Below, piece after piece: positions 9,030 through 20,675 of a stretch of DNA of 64,000 nucleotides. The notes beneath the pieces were generated by a model, which did no database searches, was not told the DNA's origin, and worked only from the letters and a program-made list of their open reading frames with translations. Source of the stretch: Thermopetrobacter sp. TC1 (lineage in GTDB: Bacteria > Pseudomonadota > Alphaproteobacteria > Rhizobiales > Aestuariivirgaceae). The stretch's first letter is position 1, and the number at the start of each line of letters is the position of its first letter. The stretch lies in contig NZ_KN050828.1 of NCBI RefSeq assembly GCF_000746275.1, forward strand, positions 723,384-787,383. Direction: 5' to 3'. The position numbers were made by a program, and so were the translations under genes.

Positions 9030-10085
9030 CTAGCGCGAAGAAGGGTCGTCCGGGGTGATTTCGCCGAATAGATCGGGCTGACCGGCGCGCGCGGGCGGCG
9101 GGGCGATGCCGAGATGGCGGAAGGCCTTGGCCGTCAGCACGCGGCCGCGCGGCGTGCGCGCCAGAAGACCACGCTGGATGAGAAAGGGCTCGATGACCTC
9201 TTCCAGCGCATCGCGGGATTCGGAAAGGGCGGCGGCGATGGTTTCCACCCCCACCGGGCCGCCGCCGAAATTCTCGGCAATGCAGGAGAGATAGCGGCGG
9301 TCCATGGCATCGAGGCCGGCTTCGTCCACTTCCATGGCGCGCAAGGCGCGATCGGCAATGGCCGCATCCACGCTTTCCACACCGGCCACGGCGGCAAAAT
9401 CGCGCACCCGCCGCAGCAGGCGCCCGGCAATGCGCGGCGTGCCGCGGGCGCGGCGGGCGATTTCTCTGGCGCCGTCTTCCGTGATCGACATGTTGAGCAC
9501 GCGCGCGCCGCGGCGGACAATGCCTAAAAGCTCGGCCTCATTGTAATATTCAAGCCGCAGCGGAATGCCGAAGCGGTCGCGCAAAGGCGTGGTGAGCAGG
9601 CCGGTGCGCGTAGTGGCGCCAACCAGGGTGAAGCGCGCCAGCTCGATGCGCACGGAGCGGGCGGCGGGGCCTTCGCCGATAACGAGGTCGAGCTGGAAAT
9701 CCTCCATCGCCGGATAGAGCACTTCTTCCACCGCGGGATTGAGGCGGTGGATTTCGTCGATGAAAAGCACGTCGCGCTCTTCGAGGTTGGTGAGGATGGC
9801 GGCGAGATCACCGGCCTTTGCGATAACGGGGCCGGATGTGGCCCGGAAATTGACCCCAAGCTCACGGGCGATGATCTGGGCCAGCGTGGTCTTGCCCAGA
9901 CCGGGCGGGCCGGCGAGCAGGACATGATCAAGCGCCTCGCCGCGCTCCCGGGCCGCGCGGATGAAAACGGAGAGGTTGGCCTTGACCCGCTCCTGCCCGA
10001 TGAAATCGTCAAGAGTCAGGGGGCGGAGGCTGGCCTCGGCCTCATCCTCTGGGCGTTTGCTGGCGCTGACGATTCTCTCCGTCAT
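9030..10085 (-). CDS. ruvB: Holliday junction branch-migration helicase RuvB
   Basis: A 351-residue AAA+ motor that drives branch migration with RuvA. It shows the N-terminal [13 protein letters not shown] motif, Walker [10 protein letters not shown] (about residue 60), Walker [10 protein letters not shown] (about 105), sensor [18 protein letters not shown] (about 155) and the C-terminal winged-helix segment [14 protein letters not shown]. The length is normal. ruvC and ruvA are not upstream; a cytochrome c gene is there instead. ybgC follows 72 bp after the stop. Confidence 0.98.
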   Translation of the reverse strand: MTERIVSASKRPEDEAEASLRPLTLDDFIGQERVKANLSVFIRAARERGEALDHVLLAGPPGLGKTTLAQIIARELGVNFRATSGPVIAKAGDLAAILTNLEERDVLFIDEIHRLNPAVEEVLYPAMEDFQLDLVIGEGPAARSVRIELARFTLVGATTRTGLLTTPLRDRFGIPLRLEYYNEAELLGIVRRGARVLNMSITEDGAREIARRARGTPRIAGRLLRRVRDFAAVAGVESVDAAIADRALRAMEVDEAGLDAMDRRYLSCIAENFGGGPVGVETIAAALSESRDALEEVIEPFLIQRGLLARTPRGRVLTAKAFRHLGIAPPPARAGQPDLFGEITPDDPSSR

Positions 10086-10214
10086 TTCCGTCTCATCCGC
10101 GCGCCGTTTCGCATGGTGAATCGCAGGGAAAGTTCCATTGCATCTTCTTTGGCACGAGCATGCGCCTGTTGCAAATGATGGTTTGGCCCCCTGCCCTTTC
10201 GGAAAGGATGGGGG

Positions 10215-11123
10215 TCATTTCAGGCTTGCCAGATATTCGGCGATGGCGCGGATGTCCGAATCGGGCAATTTCGAGAGGTTTTCCTGAACCTCGCCCATGC
10301 CGCCGGAGCTCAAGTCCTCATAGCCCAGGGCCTCGCCGTATTTCAGGGCGTTGAAAAGATCATCCACGCTCTTGTAACGGCCCCGGCCGATGAGATTGCG
10401 CAAGGACGGAACGGTGGCCTTCTTCTCCACGGGATGCGGTCCGCCCGCCAGCCACTGCCTGCGATCCATGAGGAAAATGCCGTTGCGCGGTGTGTGGCAC
10501 TCGCCGCAATGCCCCGGGCCGACAACCAGATAGGCGCCGCGGTTCCAGCTTTCGCTGCGGCCGGGCACGGGGCGGAAGGGCTGTTTGGGCAGGGCCAGCC
10601 ATTTCCAGAAGGCCAGGGCGAAACGCTCCAGGGTGAATTCCTGGCGCGGCACCTTGTTTTTCACTGCGGGCAGCGTCTTGAGATAGGCAAACAGGTCGAG
10701 AATGTCCTTCGTCGTCATCCAGGCGTAGGACGTGTAGGGAAAGGCCGGGATGTAATGGGTGCCGTCGGGCCCCAGGCCCTTGCGCATGGCATTGAGAAAA
10801 TCGATGGGGCGCCAGCGGCCGATGCCGGTTTCCGGATCGGGCGTGATGTTGGGGGGCGCTATTTCGATGCGTCCGGCCTTGAGCACCCGTCCGCCGGCGG
10901 GCAGGGAGACATGAGGCCCGCGTCCGCGGTGGCAGGAGATGCAGCCGCCGGCATTGTACATCACCTTGCCGTTGGCGATGTCCGGCTGATAGTCCTGCGG
11001 CAGGGCTGCCTCGGAAAGGGGTTCGGACAGCTGTGCATAGGCCCAGGCCACAATGAGGCCGGCCAGCAGGAACAGGGCAACAATGCTCCACAGAACGGGA
11101 TGGCGGGTGACGGGTCTGACCAT
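10215..11123 (-). CDS. Membrane-anchored diheme cytochrome c
   Basis: A 302-residue protein with an N-terminal membrane anchor (about residues 10-30) and a periplasmic part carrying two haem-attachment motifs, CISCH (61-65) and CGECH (206-210). Candidate methionine ligands lie C-terminal to each. The pattern resembles the small cytochrome c subunit of membrane alcohol/aldehyde dehydrogenases (PF00034/PF13442 types), but no dehydrogenase gene is adjacent, so the electron donor is unknown. GAGGA precedes ATG 11123. It is divergent from the repeat-rich intergenic region. Confidence 0.88.
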   Translation of the reverse strand: MVRPVTRHPVLWSIVALFLLAGLIVAWAYAQLSEPLSEAALPQDYQPDIANGKVMYNAGGCISCHRGRGPHVSLPAGGRVLKAGRIEIAPPNITPDPETGIGRWRPIDFLNAMRKGLGPDGTHYIPAFPYTSYAWMTTKDILDLFAYLKTLPAVKNKVPRQEFTLERFALAFWKWLALPKQPFRPVPGRSESWNRGAYLVVGPGHCGECHTPRNGIFLMDRRQWLAGGPHPVEKKATVPSLRNLIGRGRYKSVDDLFNALKYGEALGYEDLSSGGMGEVQENLSKLPDSDIRAIAEYLASLK

Positions 11124-11427
11124 GGTCCTCGCTCGATTCGGATGAAAAGTCTGTCGCTTCCCTCAAGAAAGATTACGGCAGCGCTCCCCTGCCAGCAACG
11201 GAGCTGATTTTCGTCAGGAAAAATTCCCGGTCATCTTGGCTGCGACTTCCGTGTTTTCCGCATGCTATACGGCTCAGCGTTGAGATCTTTTTCGTCACCC
11301 CGGCGAAAGCCCAAGCGTGTCCAAGGAAGTTCAAGAAGCATGAGGTTACCGTCTCATCGACTGTAGAAAAAAGACTTTCCACGAAATAGGGAGTGTTTGT
11401 TTAACTCATTGATAAATCATAAGAAAA

Positions 11428-11460
11428 CGTCATTGCCGGGCCTTGTCCCGGCAATCCAGG
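11428..11460 (+). repeat. REP-like palindromic repeat, copy 1
   Basis: A 33-base unit beginning cgtcattgccggg and ending cggcaatccagg, with an internal dyad (attgccggg against cccggcaat). It belongs to the CGTCAT...CCGG...ATCCAGG class seen in many alphaproteobacterial intergenic regions. A second copy lies in opposite orientation at 11606-11637. Confidence 0.7.
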
Positions 11461-11605
11461 GCCAGGAATGAGGTGTTTTTGGTGAGCGGTGGCTCCCGCC
11501 AGCAGGCTTGATCTGAACCGTATGCTTTTTGAAAGGAAATTCCTCTCTGAGGATAGAGCCCGGTAGAACCGTTCTTGACTGCCATCACCATATGCTTAAA
11601 CCGCC

Positions 11606-11637
11606 CCTGGATACCCGGGACAAGCTCGGGTATGACG
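11606..11637 (-). repeat. REP-like palindromic repeat, copy 2 (inverted)
   Basis: A 32-base unit whose reverse complement starts cgtcatacccg and ends gggtatccagg. It matches copy 1 in its ends and dyad layout (tacccg with cgggta). The two units face each other about 145 bp apart, like a BIME. Confidence 0.7.
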
Positions 11638-11813
11638 TAAGTAGTTGATACTCAATATAAAAATAACAACCTTCCAATTTTGGGCAAGAGGAAAGAATGC
11701 CTGGGTAAAAGCATCTGCATAGCATGTAATTAATCACGCTCTTTATAGCGAAAATCATTCGCAACGCGCAAAGAATTTAATTGGTTAATTGGACACGACT
11801 GGGCGAAAGCCTT

Positions 11814-11875
11814 AGGTCTCGTGCCACAAACTCATGAATTTGTGGCCTTAGATACCGGCTTTCCCCGGCATGACG
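11814..11875 (+). repeat. 62-bp two-hairpin repeat, copy 1
   Basis: Contains a perfect 8-bp dyad (gccacaaa at 11823-11830 with tttgtggc) followed by a second dyad (taccgg / ccggca) and ends in tgacg. The same 62-bp unit, inverted, lies at 38754-38815. A hand alignment gives 52 of 62 identical bases with no gaps. Confidence 0.75.
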
Positions 11876-11955
11876 GTATAAGTGTCGTGTCGTGTGTTTT
11901 TCGGCATGGCATGGTGTGACTCGCGCATATTTTGCGAATGTGCTAGCTGGCGGGC

Positions 11956-13731
11956 ATGAGCTATGAACAGATCGTTCTCTTCGCCATCATGGGCGGGGTG
12001 CTCGCCCTGCTGCTGTGGGGGCGCTTTCGCTACGACCTCGTGGCCTTCTCCGGGCTGGTATTGGCCGTGCTGCTCGGCGTGGTGGATGCGCATGCCGCCT
12101 TTGCCGGCTTCGGCCATCCGGCGGTGATCATCGTCGCGCTTGTGCTCGTCGTTTCCAAGGGGCTTGAGCGCGCCGGCGTGGTGGACATGATCACCCGCCA
12201 CCTCATCAGCGACGATCGCCCCATCTGGCTGCACATTCTGCTTCTGGGCGGCATTGGCGCGGCCCTGTCCGCCTTCATGAACAACGTGGCGGCACTGGCC
12301 ATGCTCATGCCGGTGGATCTGGCCGCAGCCGCACGGGCGAAGCGGCATCCGGGCCTGACGCTGATGCCCCTCTCCTTTGCCACCATCCTCGGCGGCATGA
12401 CGACGATGATCGGCACGCCCACCAATATCGTCATCGCCCAGTTTCGTGCCGATTCTTTGGGGGCGGCCTATGGCATGTTCGATTTCACGCCGGTGGGCCT
12501 GCCGGTGGCGCTCATCGGTCTGGCCTTCGTGGCCTTCATCGGCTGGCGGCTCATGCCGGTGCGGCGGCGCAACAGGCGCGATACTGCGGATGTTGCCGGG
12601 GTTGAATCCTATATCGCCGAGCTGATCGTGGGCGCGGATTCGACCGTGATCGGACGCCGATTCAACGATCTGAAACAGGAGGCGCGAAAGGCGGATGTCT
12701 GGCTGATCTCGGTGGTGCGGCGGGGCGAACGCCAGAAGAGCCTGAAGGATCTCGTGCTGAAGAAGGGGGACGTTCTGATCGTGGAAGGGCGTCCTGAGGA
12801 TCTGGAACAGTTTGCCGCCGCCCTGAAGCTGGACTGGTCCAAATCGCGCAAGCACGCCCGTCTTCTGGCCGATGCCATGAGCATGCTGGAAGTGGTGGTG
12901 CCGCGGGAGGCGCGCATCGTCAATCGCTCGGCGGATGAGCTGCGCCTGCTTGCCCGGCATGGCGTGGTTCTCGCCGGCATCTCGCGGCAGGGGCGCGCCA
13001 TTCGCGAGCGGGTGCGCAAGGCGCGAATCAGGCCCGGCGATCTCCTGCTGTTGATGGGGCCGGACAACGTGCTGGAAGAAACGGCGCTTTGGCTTGGCGC
13101 CCTGCCGCTGAAACGGCGCAAGGACATTTCGGTTTCGCAACGGCAGAAGGCCTGGCTGGCGGTGGGGCTGTTCGCGCTGGCAATTGCGGCCTCGGCAGGC
13201 GGCTTCGTCTATCTGCCGGTGGGGCTTGGTGCCGTGGTCATCGCCTTTGCCCTGCTGCGCATCCTGCCCTTGAGCCGCATCTATGATGCGGTGGAATGGC
13301 CGGTCATCGTGCTGCTCGCCTCGCTCATTCCGCTGGGCGCGGCGCTTGAGGCGGTGGGCGGAACGGATCTGCTGGCCAGGGGGCTGCTTGCCATGACAAC
13401 GGGCTGGCCGCCCATCATCGTTCTTGTCCTGATCATGATGGTGACGATGACGCTCTCCGATGTTCTCAATAATGTCGCCACCGTGCTGATTGCCGCGCCG
13501 GTGGCGGTGGGCGTGGCCAAGGCGATGGGCGTGAATGCCGATACCATGCTCATGGGTGTGGCGGTGGCAGCATCCTGCGCCTTTCTCACGCCGGTGGGAC
13601 ACAAGAACAATACCATCGTCATGGGCCCGGGTTCTTACACCTTTGGTGATTACTGGCGCATGGGCCTGCCGCTGGAGCTCATTGTGCTTGCCGTGTCCGT
13701 ACCGCTGATTCTGCTGGTCTGGCCCCTGTGA
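11956..13731 (+). CDS. SLC13/DASS-type transporter with two TrkA-C domains
   Basis: A 591-residue inner-membrane carrier of the SLC13/ArsB-NhaD superfamily. The N-terminal membrane half (about 1-195) has the paired NNVAALAMLMPV and GTPTNIVIA motifs. Two soluble TrkA-C (RCK-C) domains (about 215-290 and 300-370; IVGADSTVIGRRF, KGDVLIVEG, RPGDLLLLMG) separate it from a C-terminal membrane half (about 395-590; DVLNNVATVLIAAP and CAFLTPVGHKNN). This layout is usual for bacterial anion or sulfate/dicarboxylate carriers regulated through TrkA-C. The substrate cannot be told from sequence. ATG 11956 gives the family-typical N-terminus. Confidence 0.88.
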   Translation: MSYEQIVLFAIMGGVLALLLWGRFRYDLVAFSGLVLAVLLGVVDAHAAFAGFGHPAVIIVALVLVVSKGLERAGVVDMITRHLISDDRPIWLHILLLGGIGAALSAFMNNVAALAMLMPVDLAAAARAKRHPGLTLMPLSFATILGGMTTMIGTPTNIVIAQFRADSLGAAYGMFDFTPVGLPVALIGLAFVAFIGWRLMPVRRRNRRDTADVAGVESYIAELIVGADSTVIGRRFNDLKQEARKADVWLISVVRRGERQKSLKDLVLKKGDVLIVEGRPEDLEQFAAALKLDWSKSRKHARLLADAMSMLEVVVPREARIVNRSADELRLLARHGVVLAGISRQGRAIRERVRKARIRPGDLLLLMGPDNVLEETALWLGALPLKRRKDISVSQRQKAWLAVGLFALAIAASAGGFVYLPVGLGAVVIAFALLRILPLSRIYDAVEWPVIVLLASLIPLGAALEAVGGTDLLARGLLAMTTGWPPIIVLVLIMMVTMTLSDVLNNVATVLIAAPVAVGVAKAMGVNADTMLMGVAVAASCAFLTPVGHKNNTIVMGPGSYTFGDYWRMGLPLELIVLAVSVPLILLVWPL

Positions 13732-14066
13732 GAAACCAAAAAGACCCGCTGCCGGGCTTGCATTGTTCAGGACGGACTGTCACGATGCGGCAAAAGCCCT
13801 GCGCCATTGGCCGAAGGTGTGACATTTTCATCCGCAAAAGGCGGCGCAAGTTCTATTGCGCCGTGTTGGGGGCTATGATAGAGGAAGCGCCGAGCGTGGC
13901 GGGGAGGGCGATCCCCGCCTGTTCGCTGTCGGGATCGCCGATCATTCCGGCAGGCCCGGCCACGATCCACGATCCGGGCGCCAGCGATCGCAAGCGGTCC
14001 TGGCCGGTCAGGCTTTAAAGGGGCGTTCTACATCTTCCCGATCTCTACATCAGAAGGTCTTTCGTC
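13732..14066. other. 335-bp region upstream of the F1-ATPase operon, no gene seen
   Basis: Frames here are short and lack recognisable protein features. The region should contain the promoter of the ATP synthase operon, but no sequence matched a -35/-10 pair with normal spacing. AGAAGG at 14052-14057 is the ribosome site for atpH. Confidence 0.5.
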
Positions 14067-14624
14067 GTGACGGCCAGTGCAGCCAACATATCCGAAGCGG
14101 CCATGCGCTATGCGCAGGCGCTCCACGCCCTGGCGGAGGAACAGGGGCAGGAGGATGCCGTCGGCGCCGATCTCGATGCGCTCTCTGAAGCGCTTGCGGC
14201 CTCAGAGGAACTGAAGCGCTTCATCAAGAGCCCGCTGCATGATGCGGCCGCGCAGGAGCGGGGCATGACGGCCATTCTCGACAAGCTCGGCAGCGGCGAG
14301 CTGACACGCCGGCTTGTGCTGTTGCTGATCCGCAATCGCCGCCTGGCGCTGCTGCCGGAGGTGATCGCGGCATGGCGCGCCATTGTGGCGAAGAAGAAGG
14401 GGGAGGTCTCCGCCGTCGTCGTTTCGGCGAAGGCACTGACCGCCGCACAGAAGAAAAAGGTGGAATCGGCGCTCAAGAAAGCACTGGGCGGCGGCGTTTC
14501 CATCGAGAACGAGGTGGATCCCGAGCTCATCGGCGGGCTGGTGGTCCGCGTAGGCTCGCGGATGATCGACACCTCCATCCGCACCAGGCTGAATTCCCTC
14601 AAGGCAGTTCTGAAAGGGGCTTGA
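14067..14624 (+). CDS. atpH: F-type ATP synthase subunit delta
   Basis: A 185-residue delta/OSCP subunit linking F1 to the stator. It begins SEAAMRYAQALHALAEEQ, includes LKRFIKSPLHDAAAQE, and ends in the conserved block NEVDPELIGGLVVRVGSRMIDTSIRTRLNSLK. A GTG start at 14067 is supported by AGAAGG nine bases upstream. It is first in atpHAGDC, and the gap to atpA is 3 bp. F0 genes (atpIBEF) are absent, as is usual in alphaproteobacteria, where F0 is a separate operon. Confidence 0.96.
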   Translation: MTASAANISEAAMRYAQALHALAEEQGQEDAVGADLDALSEALAASEELKRFIKSPLHDAAAQERGMTAILDKLGSGELTRRLVLLLIRNRRLALLPEVIAAWRAIVAKKKGEVSAVVVSAKALTAAQKKKVESALKKALGGGVSIENEVDPELIGGLVVRVGSRMIDTSIRTRLNSLKAVLKGA

Positions 14625-16163
<1,539 letters not shown>

Positions 16164-16230
16164 GGCGCTGGGCTTTTAAGCGCTTCGGACATCACGCAAG
16201 CATGAAGTTCAAGGTGAAAGGGGCTGATCG

Positions 16231-17148
16231 ATGCCCAGCCTGAAGGACCTGCGGAACCGGATCAATTCGGTCAAGGCGACGCAGAAGATCACCAAGGCCA
16301 TGCAGATGGTGGCCGCCGCCAAGCTGCGGCGGGCGCAGGAGGCCGCCGAGGCGGCCCGGCCCTATTCGGTGCGCATGAACGCGGTGATCGCCAAGCTGGC
16401 CGCCAACCTGAAGGATCAGGAAGGCGTTTCGCCGTTCCTGAAGGGAACGGGCCGGGATGATGTGCATCTGCTCGTGGTCTGCACGGCGGAGCGCGGCTTA
16501 TGCGGCGCCTTCAACGCCAATATCGCCAAGCTGGCCGCCAGCGAGATTGACCGGCTGAAGGCGGCGGGCAAGACGGTGAAGGTCCTCTGCGTCGGCCGCA
16601 AGGGCTTTGACCTGCTCAAGCGCACTTACGGGGATCTCATGATCGACGATCCGGTGGACTTGAAGCAGGTGAAGCGCATCCGCTTCGAACATGCACACGA
16701 GATTGCCGACAGGCTGATTCGCATGTTCGACGAGGGCGCCTTCGACGTCTGCACCCTGTTCTATTCCGAATTCAGGTCGGTCATCTCGCAAAAGCCCCGC
16801 ATGCTGCAGCTCATTCCGGCCAAGCTGGAGGATCTGGAGACAGAGGAGGGTGAGCAGGCCCCTGTTCAGAGCAATGCGGCGGAGGGGCCGCCGGCGGCCT
16901 ACACCTACGAACCGGATGAGAAGGAGATCCTCAACGATCTCCTGCCGCGCAATGTTTCCGTTCAGGTGTTTCGCGCGCTTCTGGAAAATGCGGCTTCCGA
17001 GCAGGGCGCGCGCATGACGGCGATGGACAACGCCACGCGCAACGCCGGCGAGATGATCCGCACGCTCACACTGAGCTACAACCGGCAGCGTCAGGCGCAG
17101 ATCACCAAGGAACTCATCGAAATCATCTCCGGCGCCGAAGCCCTGTAA
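16231..17148 (+). CDS. atpG: F-type ATP synthase subunit gamma
   Basis: A 305-residue central-shaft subunit. The N-terminal coiled-coil helix begins [20 protein letters not shown]. The Rossmann-like middle contains LCGAFNANI, and the C-terminal helix is [20 protein letters not shown] with [21 protein letters not shown] short acidic, Gln/Pro-rich insertion (about 205-225, [14 protein letters not shown]) makes it slightly longer than the E. coli protein, as in other alphaproteobacteria. Confidence 0.98.
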   Translation: MPSLKDLRNRINSVKATQKITKAMQMVAAAKLRRAQEAAEAARPYSVRMNAVIAKLAANLKDQEGVSPFLKGTGRDDVHLLVVCTAERGLCGAFNANIAKLAASEIDRLKAAGKTVKVLCVGRKGFDLLKRTYGDLMIDDPVDLKQVKRIRFEHAHEIADRLIRMFDEGAFDVCTLFYSEFRSVISQKPRMLQLIPAKLEDLETEEGEQAPVQSNAAEGPPAAYTYEPDEKEILNDLLPRNVSVQVFRALLENAASEQGARMTAMDNATRNAGEMIRTLTLSYNRQRQAQITKELIEIISGAEAL

Positions 17149-17158
17149 AGCTTTCTAG

Positions 17159-18679
<1,521 letters not shown>

Positions 18680-18760
18680 GGAACGCCTGGCAACGGGGGC
18701 TGGGGCCGCAGCGGAGAAAGCGGCCGCGCGCCGGCTTGAACAAACGGAGGCGAAAAGGTC

Positions 18761-19171
18761 ATGGCGGAAGCCATTCAGCTGGAACTGGTCAGCCCGGAAA
18801 AGGAGCTCGCCTCGCGCCTGGTGAAGCAGGTGGTGGTTCCGGGAACCGAGGGCGAGTTTCAGGTCATGCCCGATCACGCCCCGGTTCTGACCACGCTCAA
18901 GCCCGGCGTGCTGGCGATCACGGAAATTTCGGGGGCGGAGACGCGTTTCTTCGTGCGCGGCGGCTATGCGGAAGTGGCGAACAATCAGCTCATCGTGCTG
19001 GCGGAGCGCGCCATTCCGCTGGAACAGCTTAGCGCCGCCGAGATCGATCGGGAAATCCGCTGGGCGCAGGAAGACCTGGAGGATGCCCGCGACGAGGAAG
19101 AGCGCCGCAAGCTTTCCGAACGGCTGGATTTTCTCATTCAGCTCAAACAGGCGCTGCAGCTTGGGCACTGA
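18761..19171 (+). CDS. atpC: F-type ATP synthase subunit epsilon
   Basis: A 136-residue epsilon subunit. The N-terminal beta-sandwich (about 1-88) includes LELVSPEKELAS, VVVPGTEGEFQVMPDHAPVLTTLKPG and VRGGYAEV. The C-terminal helical part is shorter than in E. coli and less regular. It is the last gene of the operon; a strong terminator begins 25 bp after the stop. Confidence 0.97.
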   Translation: MAEAIQLELVSPEKELASRLVKQVVVPGTEGEFQVMPDHAPVLTTLKPGVLAITEISGAETRFFVRGGYAEVANNQLIVLAERAIPLEQLSAAEIDREIRWAQEDLEDARDEEERRKLSERLDFLIQLKQALQLGH

Positions 19172-19195
19172 ACCGATTGCAAAAAAAGACACAGG

Positions 19196-19231
19196 CGGGA
19201 CGGAAGCGGAATGTGCTCCGTCCCGTTTTTT
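19196..19231 (+). terminator. Rho-independent terminator of the atpHAGDC operon
   Basis: A 9-bp perfect stem (cgggacgga at 19196-19204 with tccgtcccg at 19217-19225) and 12-base loop, followed at once by six T. It lies 25 bp after the atpC stop. Confidence 0.92.
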
Positions 19232-19386
19232 CAAAGAAGGCAGAGCTGAAGCCCTTTGCCCCCATAAAGGGCGCGTTTTTCTCGTGAATGAAAATTCTCA
19301 AGCCTTGCCGCTGGGCGCGGGTGCATTCCGGGTCTAGACTGTCTGCACTTATAGAGCCTGGACCAAAAGAAGGCGGTGAAAATCCC

Positions 19387-20532
19387 ATGAGCGATCAGCA
19401 TGAAGACCGGATGCGGGCCGGTGCGCGCAAGATCCTTCCCGGTGTCTGCGCGGATCTGGATGTCGAGGAGGTTCTGTTTTTCACCGATGCGCATCTTGCC
19501 GCTGCGCCGGAAGTGGCCGGCCTCGTTGGCGCGCTGGCGGTGGAAGGCCTGGGCGTGCATGTGCAGGCGGTGCCGGCGGGGCTGCCTTCTCCGAAGGCGG
19601 CGGAAGCGCTGGCCGATGCGGTGCGGGAGCGCAAGGCCGACGGCATCGTGGCGCTGGGTGGCGGTGCGGTGATGGATCTGGCGCGCATGGCAGCCCTTTT
19701 AGCCCCGCATGAAGAAAAGCGGGCCGAAGATTTTGCGCTCGGTGTTGATTCATCCTCGTCACAAGAGATTGCCCGCGGACAGGAAAGCCTTGCAGAAGAC
19801 GGGGCGCAGGTGCCGGTCATCGCCCTGCCGACGACTTTGGCAGGCGCGGAGACATCCGCCTTTGCCTTTCTCGTGGATGCCGAGAACCAGCGGCGGCTTG
19901 TAATCCGCAATGAAGGGCTGGTGGCGGATGCGGTCCTGCTGGATCCGGAACTGGCGCGCGGCCTGCCGCTTGAGCTGTTCAAGGCCAACATGCTGCTTGC
20001 GCAGGCGCATCTTCTGGAGGCGGCGCTGGCCGGCACGGATGAGAACCAGCGGCAAGAGGCCTGTTCCCTGCTTGAAGGCCTAAGGGCATTGCTGAAGGCC
20101 CTGGCGGAAACGGAAGAAATCACGCAGTCACAAATTCTGGAAGCGATGAAACTGGCAGGCTTGGCCGGCGGCCTCTCGGAGCGGCAGTTTGGCGGCCTGC
20201 ATGCTCTGGCGGCACAGCTTAGCTTACGCCATCGCGGCCATTACGGCACCATGCTGGCCATTCTGCTGCCCTCTTATCTGGCGCGCCTTGCCGAAGCACC
20301 CCTGCCCGCAGGTGTCACGGCAGACGATGCCATGAGCCTGCAGGCAACGGCGGAAGAAATCGCCCGGCTGCGCGAACGCTTCGGCCTGCCTGCGCGACTG
20401 GCCGATGTGGGCGTGAATGAAGCGGAACTTCCTGAAATCGCAACGCATGCGGCAGCGGATCCCTTGATGCGCTCTTCGCCCTGGCCCATGGATGAGGAGA
20501 TCTTGAGCCAGATCCTGCGCACGGCGGCCTGA
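19387..20532 (+). CDS. Iron-containing alcohol dehydrogenase-like protein with altered metal site
   Basis: A 381-residue protein built like group III Fe-ADH/dehydroquinate synthase enzymes: a Rossmann-like N-domain with ADGIVALGGGAVMDLARMAA (about 80-99) and a helical C-domain. Key positions differ. The NAD-loop block TxGTGSE is replaced by TLAGAETS. The metal ligand Asp of GMDALTHA is a Leu (NMLLAQAHLLE), and the ligand His of the PHG motif is replaced (HYG). The first C-domain His (GLHALA) is kept. It may be a divergent or inactive paralogue with an unknown substrate. It stands alone between atpC and ccmA. Confidence 0.7.
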   Translation: MSDQHEDRMRAGARKILPGVCADLDVEEVLFFTDAHLAAAPEVAGLVGALAVEGLGVHVQAVPAGLPSPKAAEALADAVRERKADGIVALGGGAVMDLARMAALLAPHEEKRAEDFALGVDSSSSQEIARGQESLAEDGAQVPVIALPTTLAGAETSAFAFLVDAENQRRLVIRNEGLVADAVLLDPELARGLPLELFKANMLLAQAHLLEAALAGTDENQRQEACSLLEGLRALLKALAETEEITQSQILEAMKLAGLAGGLSERQFGGLHALAAQLSLRHRGHYGTMLAILLPSYLARLAEAPLPAGVTADDAMSLQATAEEIARLRERFGLPARLADVGVNEAELPEIATHAAADPLMRSSPWPMDEEILSQILRTAA

Positions 20533-20675
20533 GCCCATGTGCCCTTTACGGGATTTGGCGAAAGCCTGATCGAAGATGCCGCTTCTTCCTTGATGGCCCT
20601 GGCCGTTCACAAAAGGGGGAAATTGGTGATCAAGGGCCTTGCGCCCCGCTTCATGCTGGGCCATGACTGGCGGCC

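Larger units (their letters stand above)
11124..11955. other. 832-bp intergenic region, repeat-rich, no gene seen
   Basis: No credible coding frame is present. The stretch is less GC-rich than its surroundings, especially 11640-11800. It holds several short palindromic repeats, listed separately: an inverted pair of REP-like units, a half unit near 11291-11313, and a 62-bp two-hairpin repeat. A short GTGTC tandem run follows (about 11882-11897). It separates the cytochrome c gene from the SLC13 transporter gene and must contain the promoters of both. Confidence 0.7.

Noticed and set aside
11848-13602. A long minus-strand open frame (584 codons) opposite the SLC13 transporter gene
   Set aside because: It is His/Arg/Gln-rich, has no domain, and mirrors the codon structure of the real plus-strand membrane protein gene; such antisense frames are common in GC-rich DNA.
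13728-14018. A 96-codon frame between the SLC13 gene and atpH
   Set aside because: It overlaps the SLC13 stop, has no ribosome site, and its Arg/Pro-rich sequence shows no recognisable feature.
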